Assembly (NCBI GenBank): GCA_902461935.1
Contig: CABPZP010000007.1
Coordinates: forward strand, 1 to 64,000
Reading direction: 5' to 3'
Length of the DNA stretch: 64,000 nt
From: Merdicola sp905200315
Lineage (GTDB): Bacteria > Bacillota > Clostridia > TANB77 > CAG-508
Shown here in pieces: positions 37,468-46,972 of the stretch. Below the pieces are notes generated by a model that saw only the letters and a list, made by a program, of their open reading frames with translations, was not told the DNA's origin and did not search any database. Numbering within the stretch: position 1 is the first letter of the stretch; every line of letters begins with the position of its first letter. Position numbers and translations under genes: made by a program.

Positions 37468-37782
37468 ACGAATTCTTTGATTTTTTATAAACTTAGGTTT
37501 GCCGAAAAAAAATTTCAAAAACATAACCTAAGAATTACTTACGGAAGCAGTTCATTAGATATTCACATACAAAGTGTTAATTATGTGTATAAAAAATGTT
37601 GAAAACAATCTTTTCCACAATTAATTATTTTATTGTGGAAACCAATGTGAAAATTTCCACAATTTTCTTAACAAGTAAAAACATACGGCTAAAAAGGAAT
37701 TATAAAGTTTTCCACCTAATTAACAACACCTAATACTATTGCTTCTATAATTATATATAATATATAAAAGGAGTTGACAAAA
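37468..37782. other. oriC, dnaA-dnaN part
   Basis: Second DnaA-box cluster: TTTTCCACA (37611-37619), TGTGGAAAC (37634-37642), ATTTCCACA (37653-37661) and a partial TTTTCCACC near 37709. The AT-rich stretch that follows is the best candidate unwinding element. The origin is therefore bipartite around dnaA, as in Bacillus. Confidence 0.75.
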
Positions 37783-38898
37783 ATGAAAATAGTTTGTGAA
37801 AAGGATAAAATCCTTAAAGCTATTAATTCCGTAGTGAAAGCTGTTGCTTCTAAAACAACAATGCCTATACTAGAAGGAATTTTAATTCAAACAAATGATA
37901 ATGAAATAAAATTAACAACTTATGATTTAGAAATAGGTATAGAATATGTAATAGAAAGTGAAGTTTTAGAACAAGGCTCTACTGTAGTTAATGCTGTTAT
38001 GTTTAGTGAAATAATAAGAAAATTACCAGATACAGATATTAATATTTCATTAAATGATAATAATTTATTGGTTATAGAATGTGAAGGTTCTTTATATAAA
38101 TTAGCAACAATGAATCCAGAAGAATTTCCAGAATTACCTAAAATAGAAATTGAAAATTCAATTCAAATAGAACAAAATATATTAAAAAATATGATAAGAA
38201 GAACAATTTTTGCTGTAAGTACAGAAGAAAACAGACCAATTTTTACAGGTTGCTTATTTGAAGTTGTTAATAATAAGTTAAATGTTGTTGCAGTAGATGG
38301 ATTTAGATTAGCATGGAGAACGAATTTCTTAAATGTAGAATCAAAAGATTTTAGTGCAGTAATACCAGGAAAAACTTTAAATGAAGTTAATAAAATAATT
38401 TTAGATTCATTTGATATAGTAAAAATAGGAGTTTCTAAAAACCAAGCTTTATTTGAGATGGATAATTGTAAAATAGTTACAAGAATTTTAGATGGTGAAT
38501 TTTTAAATTACTCAAATGTAATTCCAAGTAATTGGGAAACAAGAGTAAGAATAAATAAAACAAACTTACAAAATTGCTTTGAAAGAATAAGTTTAATTTC
38601 AGCTTCAAGTATTGAAAAAGAGAAAAAATACCCAGTAAAAGTAAGCGTTGACATTGGAAAATTAACAATTTCTTGTACAAACCAAACTGGAGATGCAAAA
38701 GAGGAAATGTTTGTATCAACAGAAGGAAAAAATATTGAAGCTGGATTTAATCCAAAATATTTCTTAGATGCATTAAAGGTTATTGATGATGAAGAAATAT
38801 TTGTAGACTTTGGTTCAAATATTTCACCATGTGTTATCAGACCTGTTGATGAAGGGGAATATACATATATGATATTACCAATAAGATTAAAAGAGTAA
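37783..38898 (+). CDS. dnaN: DNA polymerase III beta subunit (sliding clamp)
   Basis: 371 aa with the three-fold clamp repeat. N-terminus MKIVCEKDKILKAINSVVKAVASKTTMPILEGIL and C-terminus EYTYMILPIRL are typical. The ATG at 37783 has AAGGAG 8 nt upstream; a TTG three codons earlier is less likely. recF follows after 19 bp. Confidence 0.96.
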   Translation: MKIVCEKDKILKAINSVVKAVASKTTMPILEGILIQTNDNEIKLTTYDLEIGIEYVIESEVLEQGSTVVNAVMFSEIIRKLPDTDINISLNDNNLLVIECEGSLYKLATMNPEEFPELPKIEIENSIQIEQNILKNMIRRTIFAVSTEENRPIFTGCLFEVVNNKLNVVAVDGFRLAWRTNFLNVESKDFSAVIPGKTLNEVNKIILDSFDIVKIGVSKNQALFEMDNCKIVTRILDGEFLNYSNVIPSNWETRVRINKTNLQNCFERISLISASSIEKEKKYPVKVSVDIGKLTISCTNQTGDAKEEMFVSTEGKNIEAGFNPKYFLDALKVIDDEEIFVDFGSNISPCVIRPVDEGEYTYMILPIRLKE

Positions 38899-38917
38899 TA
38901 TTAAATGGGGAATAGTA

Positions 38918-39988
38918 ATGTATATAACAACAGTAAAATTACAGAATTTTAGAAATTATGAAAATGAAATAATTAATTTAGATAAAAATATTAATATTTT
39001 TTATGGAGAAAATGCACAAGGTAAAACGAATATATTAGAAGCAGTATTTATTGCTGCTATGGGAAAGTCTTTTAGAGCAAAAAAAGATAAAGAACTTATA
39101 AAATTTAATGAAAATAATTGTAGTATAGAAATTAATTTTTTAAGAAATAGTTTAGAAAAGAAAATTAAAATTAATTTTAATGAAAAAAAACAAATTACAA
39201 TTAATGGAATAAAAATAAATAAATTAAGTCAGTTGCTTGGAAATTTAAATATTGTAATTTTTTCTCCAGATGATATAAATGTATTAAAAGATGGCCCAGA
39301 TAAGAGAAGAGTGTTTTTAAATATTTTAATAAGTCAATTGAAACCAAGATATGTATATTATTTTAATTTATATAAAAAAACATTAGAACAAAGAAATAAT
39401 TATTTAAAACAAATAAAATACAGTAATAAACCAATTGAAGGACTTGAAGTTTGGGACGAAAGTTTAAGTAATTATGCTGAAAAGATTTATGAGTATAGAA
39501 AAGAATATGTAAATAAAATAAAAGAAAAAATTAATATAATTCATAGTGGAATTACAGAAGAAAAGGAAAATATTTTATTAGAATATATTTCTGATTTTGA
39601 TGAAAATAAATCTTTTTATGAAATTTTAAAGGAAAACCGTAAAAAAGATATTGAAAAAGGATATACAACTAAGGGAATACATAGAGATGATTTTAAAATA
39701 TTTTTAAATAATAAATTAGTTAATATATATGGTTCACAAGGTCAACATAGAACTGTTATGTTATCTTTAAAACTTTCTGAATTATATATAATTAAAGACG
39801 AAATAGGTGAATATCCAATTTTATTATTAGACGATTTTATGTCTGAATTAGATTCGAAAAGAAGAAAAAGTTTTTTAAATAATATTACGGATGCACAAGT
39901 TATAATAACAGGAACTGAAAAAATAATACTTGAAAAAAATAAAGTTAATGTATATAATGTTAAAAATGGAAAAGTAATTATGGAATAA
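38918..39988 (+). CDS. recF: DNA replication and repair protein RecF
   Basis: 356 aa SMC-like ATPase with GENAQGKTNILEAVF, the signature GSQGQHRTVMLSLK and LLLDDFMSELD. It loads RecA at gaps. The small S4-domain gene often found between dnaN and recF (yaaA/rlbA) is missing here. Confidence 0.95.
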   Translation: MYITTVKLQNFRNYENEIINLDKNINIFYGENAQGKTNILEAVFIAAMGKSFRAKKDKELIKFNENNCSIEINFLRNSLEKKIKINFNEKKQITINGIKINKLSQLLGNLNIVIFSPDDINVLKDGPDKRRVFLNILISQLKPRYVYYFNLYKKTLEQRNNYLKQIKYSNKPIEGLEVWDESLSNYAEKIYEYRKEYVNKIKEKINIIHSGITEEKENILLEYISDFDENKSFYEILKENRKKDIEKGYTTKGIHRDDFKIFLNNKLVNIYGSQGQHRTVMLSLKLSELYIIKDEIGEYPILLLDDFMSELDSKRRKSFLNNITDAQVIITGTEKIILEKNKVNVYNVKNGKVIME

Positions 39989-40001
39989 TTGGTGGAAAAT
40001 T

Positions 40002-40262
40002 ATGTTTGTACATATTGGAAATAATATTATATTAAGGCAAGAAGATATAATAGGAGTATATAATATAAAAGCAATAAGAAATACAAATGAATATATAAAT
40101 ATAATTAATAAATTAACTAAAGAAAAAAAATTAATGAAAAAAGAAGATTCAGAAGAAAATACCTTAATAATTACTGAAAAAAATAAAACTATTAAAGGAT
40201 ATATAACCAATATATCTTCAGTAACTATTGAAAAGCGATTGAAAAATACAAGTTTTAACTAA
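40002..40262 (+). CDS. remB: Extracellular matrix regulator RemB (DUF370)
   Basis: 86 aa, MFVHIGNNIILRQEDIIGVY matching YaaB/RemB between recF and gyrB in Bacillus. RemA/B proteins form DNA-binding rings that activate matrix genes; RemB itself is less understood. Synteny supports the call. Confidence 0.88.
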   Translation: MFVHIGNNIILRQEDIIGVYNIKAIRNTNEYINIINKLTKEKKLMKKEDSEENTLIITEKNKTIKGYITNISSVTIEKRLKNTSFN

Positions 40263-40299
40263 AAAAGCTGGATAAAGTCCAGAATGGAGGTTTTTATAA

Positions 40300-42216
40300 A
40301 TGGAAAAATATGAACATAAATATGGAGCAGAACAAATTCAGGTATTAGAAGGATTAGAAGCTGTTAGAAAAAGACCAGGAATGTATATAGGAAGCGTTTC
40401 CGTAAGAGGGCTTCATCACTTAGTATATGAAATAGTTGATAACTGTGTAGACGAAGCTCTTGCAGGATATTGCAAGAATATACATGTAATAATTGAACCA
40501 GGAAATATTATTAGTGTTGAAGATGATGGAAGAGGAATACCAGTAGAAATACATCCTAAAACTAAAATATCAACTGCGGAAACAGTATATACTGTATTAC
40601 ATGCAGGTGGAAAATTTGGTGGAGATAGTGGATACAAAGTATCTGGTGGATTACATGGAGTTGGTTCTTCTGTAGTTAATGCGTTATCTGAATGGACTGA
40701 AGTTACAATACAAAGAGATGGCGGAATTTTTCAAATGAAATTTGAAAGAGGAAAAACAGTCGAAAAACTTACAAGAATTGGAGACTCTAAAAAAACAGGA
40801 ACAAAAGTAAGATTTTTAGCGGATGATACAATTTTTGAAACTTTGGAATATGAATATGAAGTACTAGAAAAAAGATTTAGAGAAATGGCATTTTTAACAA
40901 AAGGATTAAGAATAACTTTAGAAGATAGAAGAGAAGAAGAAATAAGAAAATCTGACTTTTGTTTTGAAGGAGGATTAAATTCCTTTGTTGAATTTTTAAA
41001 TAAAAATAAAGAGCCTTTGCACAAAAAACCTATATATATAGAAAAAACAGAAAGTGATGTACCTGTTGAAATTGCTATACAATATACAAGTGCATATTCT
41101 GAAAATATTTATACATTTGTTAACAATATAAATACAATAGAAGGTGGAACTCATTTAGAGGGATTTAAAAGAGGACTTACCAAAGTATTTAATGACTATG
41201 CAAGAAGTCATAATATTTTAAAAGAAAAAGATTCTAATCTACAAGGTGAAGATATAAGAGAGGGAATAACAGCGGTTATTTCTGTAAAAGTTAAAGAGCC
41301 TCAATTTGAAGGACAAACTAAAACAAAACTTGGAAATAGTAATGTAACAGGTATTGTTCAATCTATGGTAAATGAAGCCTTATCTGAATTTTTAGAAGAA
41401 AATCCAGCTGTAGCAAAAGCAATATTAGAAAAATGTGTTAGTGCTTCAAGAGCAAGGGAAGCTGCAAGAAAAGCAAGAGAACTTGTAAGAAGAAAAACAG
41501 CCTTAGAAACAACAACTTTACCAGGAAAGTTAGCAGATTGTAGTAGTAAAAAAGCAGAAGAATGCGAAGTATATATAGTCGAAGGAGACTCTGCTGGCGG
41601 AAGTGCAAAACAAGGTAGAGATAGAAGATTCCAAGCTATATTGCCATTATGGGGAAAAATGCTTAATGTTGAAAAAGCAAGAGCTGATAAAATATATGGG
41701 AATGATAAATTAAACCCTGTAATAGTTGCTGTAGGAGCTGGAATTGGAGCAGAATTTGATATTACAAAAATAAGATATGGAAAAGTAATAATAATGGCCG
41801 ATGCCGATGTGGATGGTGCACATATTAGAACTCTTTTACTAACATTTTTCTTTAGATATATGAGACCGTTAATAGAAAATGGAAATGTTTATTTAGCACA
41901 GCCACCTCTATACAAATTATCAAAAAGGGGTATGAAAGATATTTACTGCTATACAGATGAAGATATGGAAAAAAGTTTAGCAGAAATTGGAAGAGATGGA
42001 GTTGCAATTCAAAGATACAAAGGTTTAGGTGAAATGAATCCTGAACAATTATGGGATACAACCATGAATCCTGAAACAAGAATTTTAATTAAAGTTACAA
42101 TGGATGATGCTATTAAAGCAGATGAAACATTCTCAATTCTTATGGGGGATGATGTTGGCCCAAGAAGAAAATTTATAGAAGAAAATGCAAAATATGTTAA
42201 AAATTTAGATTTTTAA
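40300..42216 (+). CDS. gyrB: DNA gyrase subunit B
   Basis: 638 aa GHKL ATPase (EIVDNCVDEALAG, GGLHGVGSSVVNAL) plus TOPRIM domain (EGDSAGGSAKQGRDR, MADADVDGAHIRTLLLT) and a C-terminal QRYKGLGEMNPEQLW box. Complete. A terminator and a gene-free gap separate it from the secretion block that precedes gyrA, so gyrB and gyrA are not one operon. Confidence 0.97.
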   Translation: MEKYEHKYGAEQIQVLEGLEAVRKRPGMYIGSVSVRGLHHLVYEIVDNCVDEALAGYCKNIHVIIEPGNIISVEDDGRGIPVEIHPKTKISTAETVYTVLHAGGKFGGDSGYKVSGGLHGVGSSVVNALSEWTEVTIQRDGGIFQMKFERGKTVEKLTRIGDSKKTGTKVRFLADDTIFETLEYEYEVLEKRFREMAFLTKGLRITLEDRREEEIRKSDFCFEGGLNSFVEFLNKNKEPLHKKPIYIEKTESDVPVEIAIQYTSAYSENIYTFVNNINTIEGGTHLEGFKRGLTKVFNDYARSHNILKEKDSNLQGEDIREGITAVISVKVKEPQFEGQTKTKLGNSNVTGIVQSMVNEALSEFLEENPAVAKAILEKCVSASRAREAARKARELVRRKTALETTTLPGKLADCSSKKAEECEVYIVEGDSAGGSAKQGRDRRFQAILPLWGKMLNVEKARADKIYGNDKLNPVIVAVGAGIGAEFDITKIRYGKVIIMADADVDGAHIRTLLLTFFFRYMRPLIENGNVYLAQPPLYKLSKRGMKDIYCYTDEDMEKSLAEIGRDGVAIQRYKGLGEMNPEQLWDTTMNPETRILIKVTMDDAIKADETFSILMGDDVGPRRKFIEENAKYVKNLDF

Positions 42217-42240
42217 TTAAATAAGTATATGCAAAAAAAT

Positions 42241-42276
42241 AAATGGTAGATGTAGCAATAACATCTACCATTTATT
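42241..42276 (+). terminator. Terminator after gyrB
   Basis: AAATGGTAGATGT (42241-42253) and ACATCTACCATTT (42261-42273) form a perfect 13-bp stem followed by a short T-rich run. Confidence 0.75.
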
Positions 42277-42722
42277 AGTAAAGCTAATATTAATTGCAGT
42301 TATAACAAATATACATAATAGTAAAACCTAATATATATTACTATATAAATAAGCTATATACCACATAAATTCATCCATAACTTCGACTATAAGAACACTA
42401 TTAATAACTAAATTCATCCTATAAGGACTAAAATTAACCATATCTAATATAAATATAATCTTATCTAAAATATATTACCTATAATTTAACCATAAAAATA
42501 GCTTACAAACAAATAATATACTCATAACGCCAGCATTACAAAACCAATTAAAGCTTAGCAACACTTTTGCTCGAAATACAAAAAGCTACATGCAAATAAC
42601 CTCTTATACCTCTTCGATTAACTAATATTAACCTTACAATAATTATTATAAACAAATAAAAAAATAATATACAAAAAAATAATAAAATAAAAATTTTGTC
42701 GATTTTTGAAATACGAAAAAGG
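42277..42722. other. Gene-free AT-rich spacer upstream of the secretion block
   Basis: About 450 bp without a credible ORF on either strand. Many short A-rich words and stop codons in all frames suggest decayed sequence or an AT-rich regulatory region. No palindrome stands out. Confidence 0.5.
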
Positions 42723-42751
42723 TTGACATATAATAGTTTGCATAGTAACAT
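42723..42751 (+). promoter_or_regulatory. Promoter of the gyrB-gyrA secretion block
   Basis: TTGACA (42723-42728), 17 bp, TAACAT (42746-42751), 29 nt before the ATG of the TraC-like gene. This is one of the best promoter matches in the window, so the block is expected to be expressed. Confidence 0.7.
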
Positions 42752-42780
42752 AAAAACATAATAAAGTTTTGGAGAAGTAA

Positions 42781-43344
42781 ATGAAAAATAAAATAAAAAA
42801 AGTGCAAGAATGGATTCCAATTAAAGAAATATTAGATAATGGAATTATAAAACTAAAAAATGAATCGTATATAAAAATTATTAAAATAATACCTATAAAT
42901 TTTAATTTAAAAACAGATTTTGAAAAAGAACAAATTTTAAATTCATATAAAATTTTTTTAAAAACATGTAATTTTAATATTCAAATATTAATTCAAAGCA
43001 AAAAAGAAGATTTAGCTCAAAATATTGAAAATATCCAAGAAAAACTAAAAAATGAAAATGAAAATATAATTAATATTGGAAATAATTATATTAATTATAT
43101 TAAAAAAATCAACAAAGAGAACTTTTCATCATCTAAAAATTTTTATATTCTTATAGAAAATTCCAAATTAAAAAATATAAATAATGAAGAAGTATATTTT
43201 TCAGAGTTAAATGAAAAATATATAAAAATAAAAGACACATTAAATAGATGTGGTAATTTGGTTATTAATGTTAATACAAAAAAAGAAACAACAGAAATAA
43301 TTGAAGCTTTTATAAATAAAAGAGAATATTTAAATAAAACATAA
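42781..43344 (+). CDS. TraC-like protein (separate N-terminal domain of a VirB4-type ATPase)
   Basis: 187 aa soluble protein. WIPIKEILDNGIIKLKNESY, then PINFNLKTDFEKEQILNSYK and IQILIQSKKEDL, match the small TraC-like domain that precedes VirB4 ATPases in Clostridia conjugative elements. It probably packs against the VirB4 ring at the inner membrane. GGAG lies 6 nt before the ATG. Extremely AT-rich. The next gene encodes the ATPase motor. Confidence 0.72.
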   Translation: MKNKIKKVQEWIPIKEILDNGIIKLKNESYIKIIKIIPINFNLKTDFEKEQILNSYKIFLKTCNFNIQILIQSKKEDLAQNIENIQEKLKNENENIINIGNNYINYIKKINKENFSSSKNFYILIENSKLKNINNEEVYFSELNEKYIKIKDTLNRCGNLVINVNTKKETTEIIEAFINKREYLNKT

Positions 43345-43359
43345 AAGGAGGTAAGTACC

Positions 43360-45165
43360 ATAATATTAAAGAATACTAAGCAAAACGAAAATATATTAGA
43401 AAAAGGTGAATTTACATTAATGGATTATATTTCACCTTCATATGTTAGCTTATCAAATCCGAAATATATAGAAATAGACAATTTATTTTATTCAGGATTA
43501 TTAGTTGTTAATTATCCAAGAGAACAAATTGATTTATTATTAAAAAATTTAATAGAATTAAATATAAATATGAATATATCTATTTTTTTCGAAAAACAAG
43601 ATAAAGGTAAAATTATAAAAGAATTAACCTATCATATAGGAAATGTTGGAGTTGAATTAAAAGATAATGGAGATAATAGACAAGATATAGATATTGCAGC
43701 TTCAACTTATAACGATGCAAAATATATAAGAAAAGAAATACAAATAAACAACCAAGATTTATATTATTTATATATTTATATAAATATTTTTTCAGAAAAA
43801 AAGGAAAATTTAGAAAATATGTTAAATAAATTAGAAGGTATTTTACAAAGCAAAGGACTTCAAACAAGAAGAGCATTTTTTAGGCAAGAGCAAACTTTTT
43901 TATCGTGCTTACCAATAATGCAAAATAATAAAGATATATGTAATGCAACTAAAAGAAACGTTCTAACAAATGGTTTAATTGGAACATATCCTTTTATCAC
44001 TTCATCTATATTTGATGAAAAAGGAATTTTTATAGGAACAAATATTTATAATAATTCATTAATTTTTATAGATAGATATAGTAAAAAATACAAAAATTCT
44101 AATATGTGTATTTTTGGAACCAGTGGAGCAGGAAAATCGTTTTATACTAAATTATTAATTTTAAGATATAGAATTTTAGGTGTTTCACAATATGTAGTAG
44201 ATCCTGAAAGGGAATATGATAAATTATGCAAAAGTTTAAATGGTACATTAATAAAATTAGGACCAAGTTCAAATACATACATAAATATATTTGATATTAG
44301 AGAAGATAGTTTAGAAGATGAAGATAAGGGATATTTAGCTACAAAAATACCTAAATTAATGGGATTTTTTAATTTGATTTTTGGAAATTTAAATGAAGAA
44401 GAAAAAGCTATATTAGAAGATAAAATAATAAAATTGTATAAAAGCAAAGGAATAACTTTTGAAGATGTAAGCTTATATAAAAAAATAAAAAATAAGAATA
44501 AAATAAATTTAAATCCAAAATTTAAGACAGAAAGAGATATGCCAATATTGGAAGAATTTTATGAATTATTAGATAAAGATGAGAAAACAAAATCTTTTAA
44601 AATTAAATTAATACCTTTTGTTAAAGGTTCCTTAAAATTTTTTAATAATTATACTAATATTAAATTAAACAACAAGTTAATAGTTGCTGATGTTTATGAA
44701 TTAGGAGAAGAAAATTTAAAATATGGAATGTATTTATTTACAGATTTATTTTGGGATAAAATAAAGAAAAACAGAGAGGAAAAAAAGGCAATATACCTTG
44801 ATGAAATCTGGAGATTAATAGGAGTAACTTCTAATAAAAATGTAGCAAGTTTTGTATATAAGATATTTAAAACAATAAGAAAATATGGTGGTAGTAGTGT
44901 AGCTATTACGCAAGATATTTCAGATTTATTTAGTTTAGATGAAGGAGCATATGGAAAAAGTATTTTAAATAATTCTAATATAAAGAACTTTTTTTCTTTA
45001 GAAGAAGAAAATATAAAAGTATTAGAAAAATTTATAAATTTATCTGAAAAAGAAAAAATAGAAATAAAATCTTTAAAAAGAGGGGAAAGCTTAATGTTTG
45101 TAGACAAAGACCATATATTAACAAAAATAGAAAGTAGTGAAGAAGAAAGGAAATTAATAATGTGA
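43360..45165 (+). CDS. VirB4-type conjugation/type IV secretion ATPase
   Basis: The clear ORF starts at ATG 43420 (581 aa), but AAGGAGG at 43345-43351 points to an ATA at 43360, which adds 20 residues in frame (ILKNTKQNENILEKGEFTL). Walker A FGTSGAGKS lies near residue 253 of the longer form, followed by YVVDPEREYDKL and Walker B AIYLDEIWRLI. ITQDISDLF near the end is the conserved VirB4/TraC ITQ motif. It powers assembly and transfer through a type IV channel. No transmembrane helix. Part of the gyrB-gyrA block, 7 bp before the TadZ-like gene. Confidence 0.88.
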   Translation: MILKNTKQNENILEKGEFTLMDYISPSYVSLSNPKYIEIDNLFYSGLLVVNYPREQIDLLLKNLIELNINMNISIFFEKQDKGKIIKELTYHIGNVGVELKDNGDNRQDIDIAASTYNDAKYIRKEIQINNQDLYYLYIYINIFSEKKENLENMLNKLEGILQSKGLQTRRAFFRQEQTFLSCLPIMQNNKDICNATKRNVLTNGLIGTYPFITSSIFDEKGIFIGTNIYNNSLIFIDRYSKKYKNSNMCIFGTSGAGKSFYTKLLILRYRILGVSQYVVDPEREYDKLCKSLNGTLIKLGPSSNTYINIFDIREDSLEDEDKGYLATKIPKLMGFFNLIFGNLNEEEKAILEDKIIKLYKSKGITFEDVSLYKKIKNKNKINLNPKFKTERDMPILEEFYELLDKDEKTKSFKIKLIPFVKGSLKFFNNYTNIKLNNKLIVADVYELGEENLKYGMYLFTDLFWDKIKKNREEKKAIYLDEIWRLIGVTSNKNVASFVYKIFKTIRKYGGSSVAITQDISDLFSLDEGAYGKSILNNSNIKNFFSLEEENIKVLEKFINLSEKEKIEIKSLKRGESLMFVDKDHILTKIESSEEERKLIM

Positions 45166-45171
45166 TAAAAA

Positions 45172-46155
45172 ATGATAAATATTTTAACCTCGATAGGAAA
45201 TCCAATATTAAATAATGAGTTAAGAAAAATAAAAAATTTTAATATAATAAAAAATGATATTAAATACGAAAATGAAATTTTAATAGAAATTAATAAAAAT
45301 AAAATTGATTATTTAATAATAAACGAAAAAATAAAAAGTAAAAATGAATTTAGTGAAATTATAAAAAATATATTAATAATAAATTCTAAAATAAAAATAA
45401 TTATAATATTAAAAAATAAAGAAATAGAAAAGCAAATAACAGCATTAAATATTTATAAAATATATTATGAAGATAATTTTAACTTACAAAAATTAAAAGA
45501 AGATATTTACAGTTCTAATAATAAAGATTTTAATAATAAAGTTAAAATAAAAAAAGAGAAAGATAATAAAGTAATTTCAGTTGTAGGAATTTCTCAAGTT
45601 GGAAAAACATACTTTATAATTCAATTACTGCAGTATTTAAAAAATATAAAAATATTAATTATAGACTGCGATTTTAAATTCAAAGATATTCAGATAATTT
45701 TAAATTCTAAAACAAATTCCAATAAAGTTTTTAAGACTAATTCAGAAATAGATTTAATAAATATTGATAATAAAAAGAATAAAAATCAGATAAAAGAAGA
45801 ATTAAATAAATTTAAAAATAATTATGATTTAATAATTATAGATAATAATTATAATGTTTTTTATAATTTTTTTTTAGAGCAAAGTAATAAAATATTTTTC
45901 TTAATTAATCCAGATATTTTAAATATAAACAAAACTAAAAAAATAATTGAAAAGAATTTAAAAAAAGATTACATAGAAAAAACAAAAATAATTATAAATA
46001 AAAAAAGTTTAAATAGTTTAGATAAAAAAATAGTAGAGAAAACCTTTAATAATTTTAAAGTTGGAGGATGTATTAATTATTCAAATTTAAATAATAAAAT
46101 AATAGAAAAAGTTTTATTAAAAAAACAAATAATAAAAATTATAAAAGATATATAA
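45172..46155 (+). CDS. TadZ/CpaE-like ATPase with pseudo-receiver N-terminus
   Basis: 327 aa. Residues 1-120 resemble a degenerate receiver domain (DYLIINEKI, KIIIILKNKE). Then comes a MinD/ParA-type ATPase: Walker A GISQVGKTY near 139-147, ILIIDCDFKFKDIQ as the A'-like strand, DLIIIDNNYN as Walker B. The MinD-specific first lysine of KGGxGKT is absent. TadZ/CpaE proteins position pilus or secretion machines at the cell pole. The role here is inferred from neighbours. Among the most AT-rich genes in the window. Confidence 0.6.
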   Translation: MINILTSIGNPILNNELRKIKNFNIIKNDIKYENEILIEINKNKIDYLIINEKIKSKNEFSEIIKNILIINSKIKIIIILKNKEIEKQITALNIYKIYYEDNFNLQKLKEDIYSSNNKDFNNKVKIKKEKDNKVISVVGISQVGKTYFIIQLLQYLKNIKILIIDCDFKFKDIQIILNSKTNSNKVFKTNSEIDLINIDNKKNKNQIKEELNKFKNNYDLIIIDNNYNVFYNFFLEQSNKIFFLINPDILNINKTKKIIEKNLKKDYIEKTKIIINKKSLNSLDKKIVEKTFNNFKVGGCINYSNLNNKIIEKVLLKKQIIKIIKDI

Positions 46156-46166
46156 AGGGGAAATTT

Positions 46167-46877
46167 ATGAATATTGATTTAAATATAGATAAAAATATAG
46201 AAAACAATGATATTGAAATAAAACAAAAGAACTTTTTAAATACTAATATAGGAAATATAGTTAATACTGCAATTGATGTTGGCTTAAGATTTATTTTACC
46301 AGATTTTATAGAAGAACAAGTAATTGAAATAAAAAATGCATTAATAGAAGGAGGAATAAAAGAAGGTGTAAATACAGCAATAGAAGAAGGAATTAATTTT
46401 GGAAAAAGTACAATAGGAATTATTACAGGTAAGTTTGATAATGTTGAACAAATGCAAAATGCAGTAAAAGCAGGAGGTGTTATAGATGGAATATCTAATG
46501 TTATAGATGCAATAGTTACAAAGCAAAATAATAAAGGAAAAATTTCAAATAAAACAACAGAAATAATAAAATCAGGGAAAAACTTATTATTAGATAATAT
46601 TAGTTCAAACATTGAAAATATGCTTATTGACCAAAATAAAATGATAAATAAAATTGAGAAGTATTCTAAAAATTGGAAAAAAGCTTACAATAACAAAAAT
46701 ATAAATGAAATGGAAAAAGAATATAAAAAAATAAAAAAATTATTAAATAAAATTGCGCCAATAGAAACAATAATAAACAATTCAAGAAAAATAGAAAACT
46801 TACATATTTTAATAAAAAATAATGGAAATAATTTTGATATAACTAAAAATGCTGAAGAGCTTGCCGAAATTTTATAA
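46167..46877 (+). CDS. Unknown helical protein of the secretion block, possible substrate
   Basis: 236 aa, not recognised. The centre has amphipathic, glycine-rich helices with repeated spacing (EGGIKEGVNTAIEEGINFGK, AVKAGGVIDGISNVIDAIV). The C-terminal third is a lysine/asparagine-rich coiled-coil type stretch (KNWKKAYNNKNINEMEKEYK). No signal peptide and no cysteine. The alanine/glycine-zipper pattern is found in some membrane-inserting secreted proteins, so a cargo role is conceivable but unproven. AAAGGGG precedes the ATG. gyrA follows after 95 bp with its own promoter. Confidence 0.6.
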   Translation: MNIDLNIDKNIENNDIEIKQKNFLNTNIGNIVNTAIDVGLRFILPDFIEEQVIEIKNALIEGGIKEGVNTAIEEGINFGKSTIGIITGKFDNVEQMQNAVKAGGVIDGISNVIDAIVTKQNNKGKISNKTTEIIKSGKNLLLDNISSNIENMLIDQNKMINKIEKYSKNWKKAYNNKNINEMEKEYKKIKKLLNKIAPIETIINNSRKIENLHILIKNNGNNFDITKNAEELAEIL

Positions 46878-46906
46878 AATTTATAAGTATTTTTAAGTAA
46901 AATTCC

Positions 46907-46935
46907 TTGCATAATTTTATGTGTTTTAGTATAAT
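46907..46935 (+). promoter_or_regulatory. gyrA promoter
   Basis: TTGCAT (46907-46912), 17 bp, TATAAT (46930-46935). gyrA can therefore be transcribed independently of the secretion block. Confidence 0.7.
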
Positions 46936-46972
46936 AAACCCATACGGAAAACAAGGAAAGAGGGATTTGTAA

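Noticed and set aside
42217..42780. Hidden gene between gyrB and the TraC-like gene
   Set aside because: All frames are broken by frequent stops. The only long frame (42548-42820, minus) covers the promoter and the start of the TraC-like gene and is low complexity.
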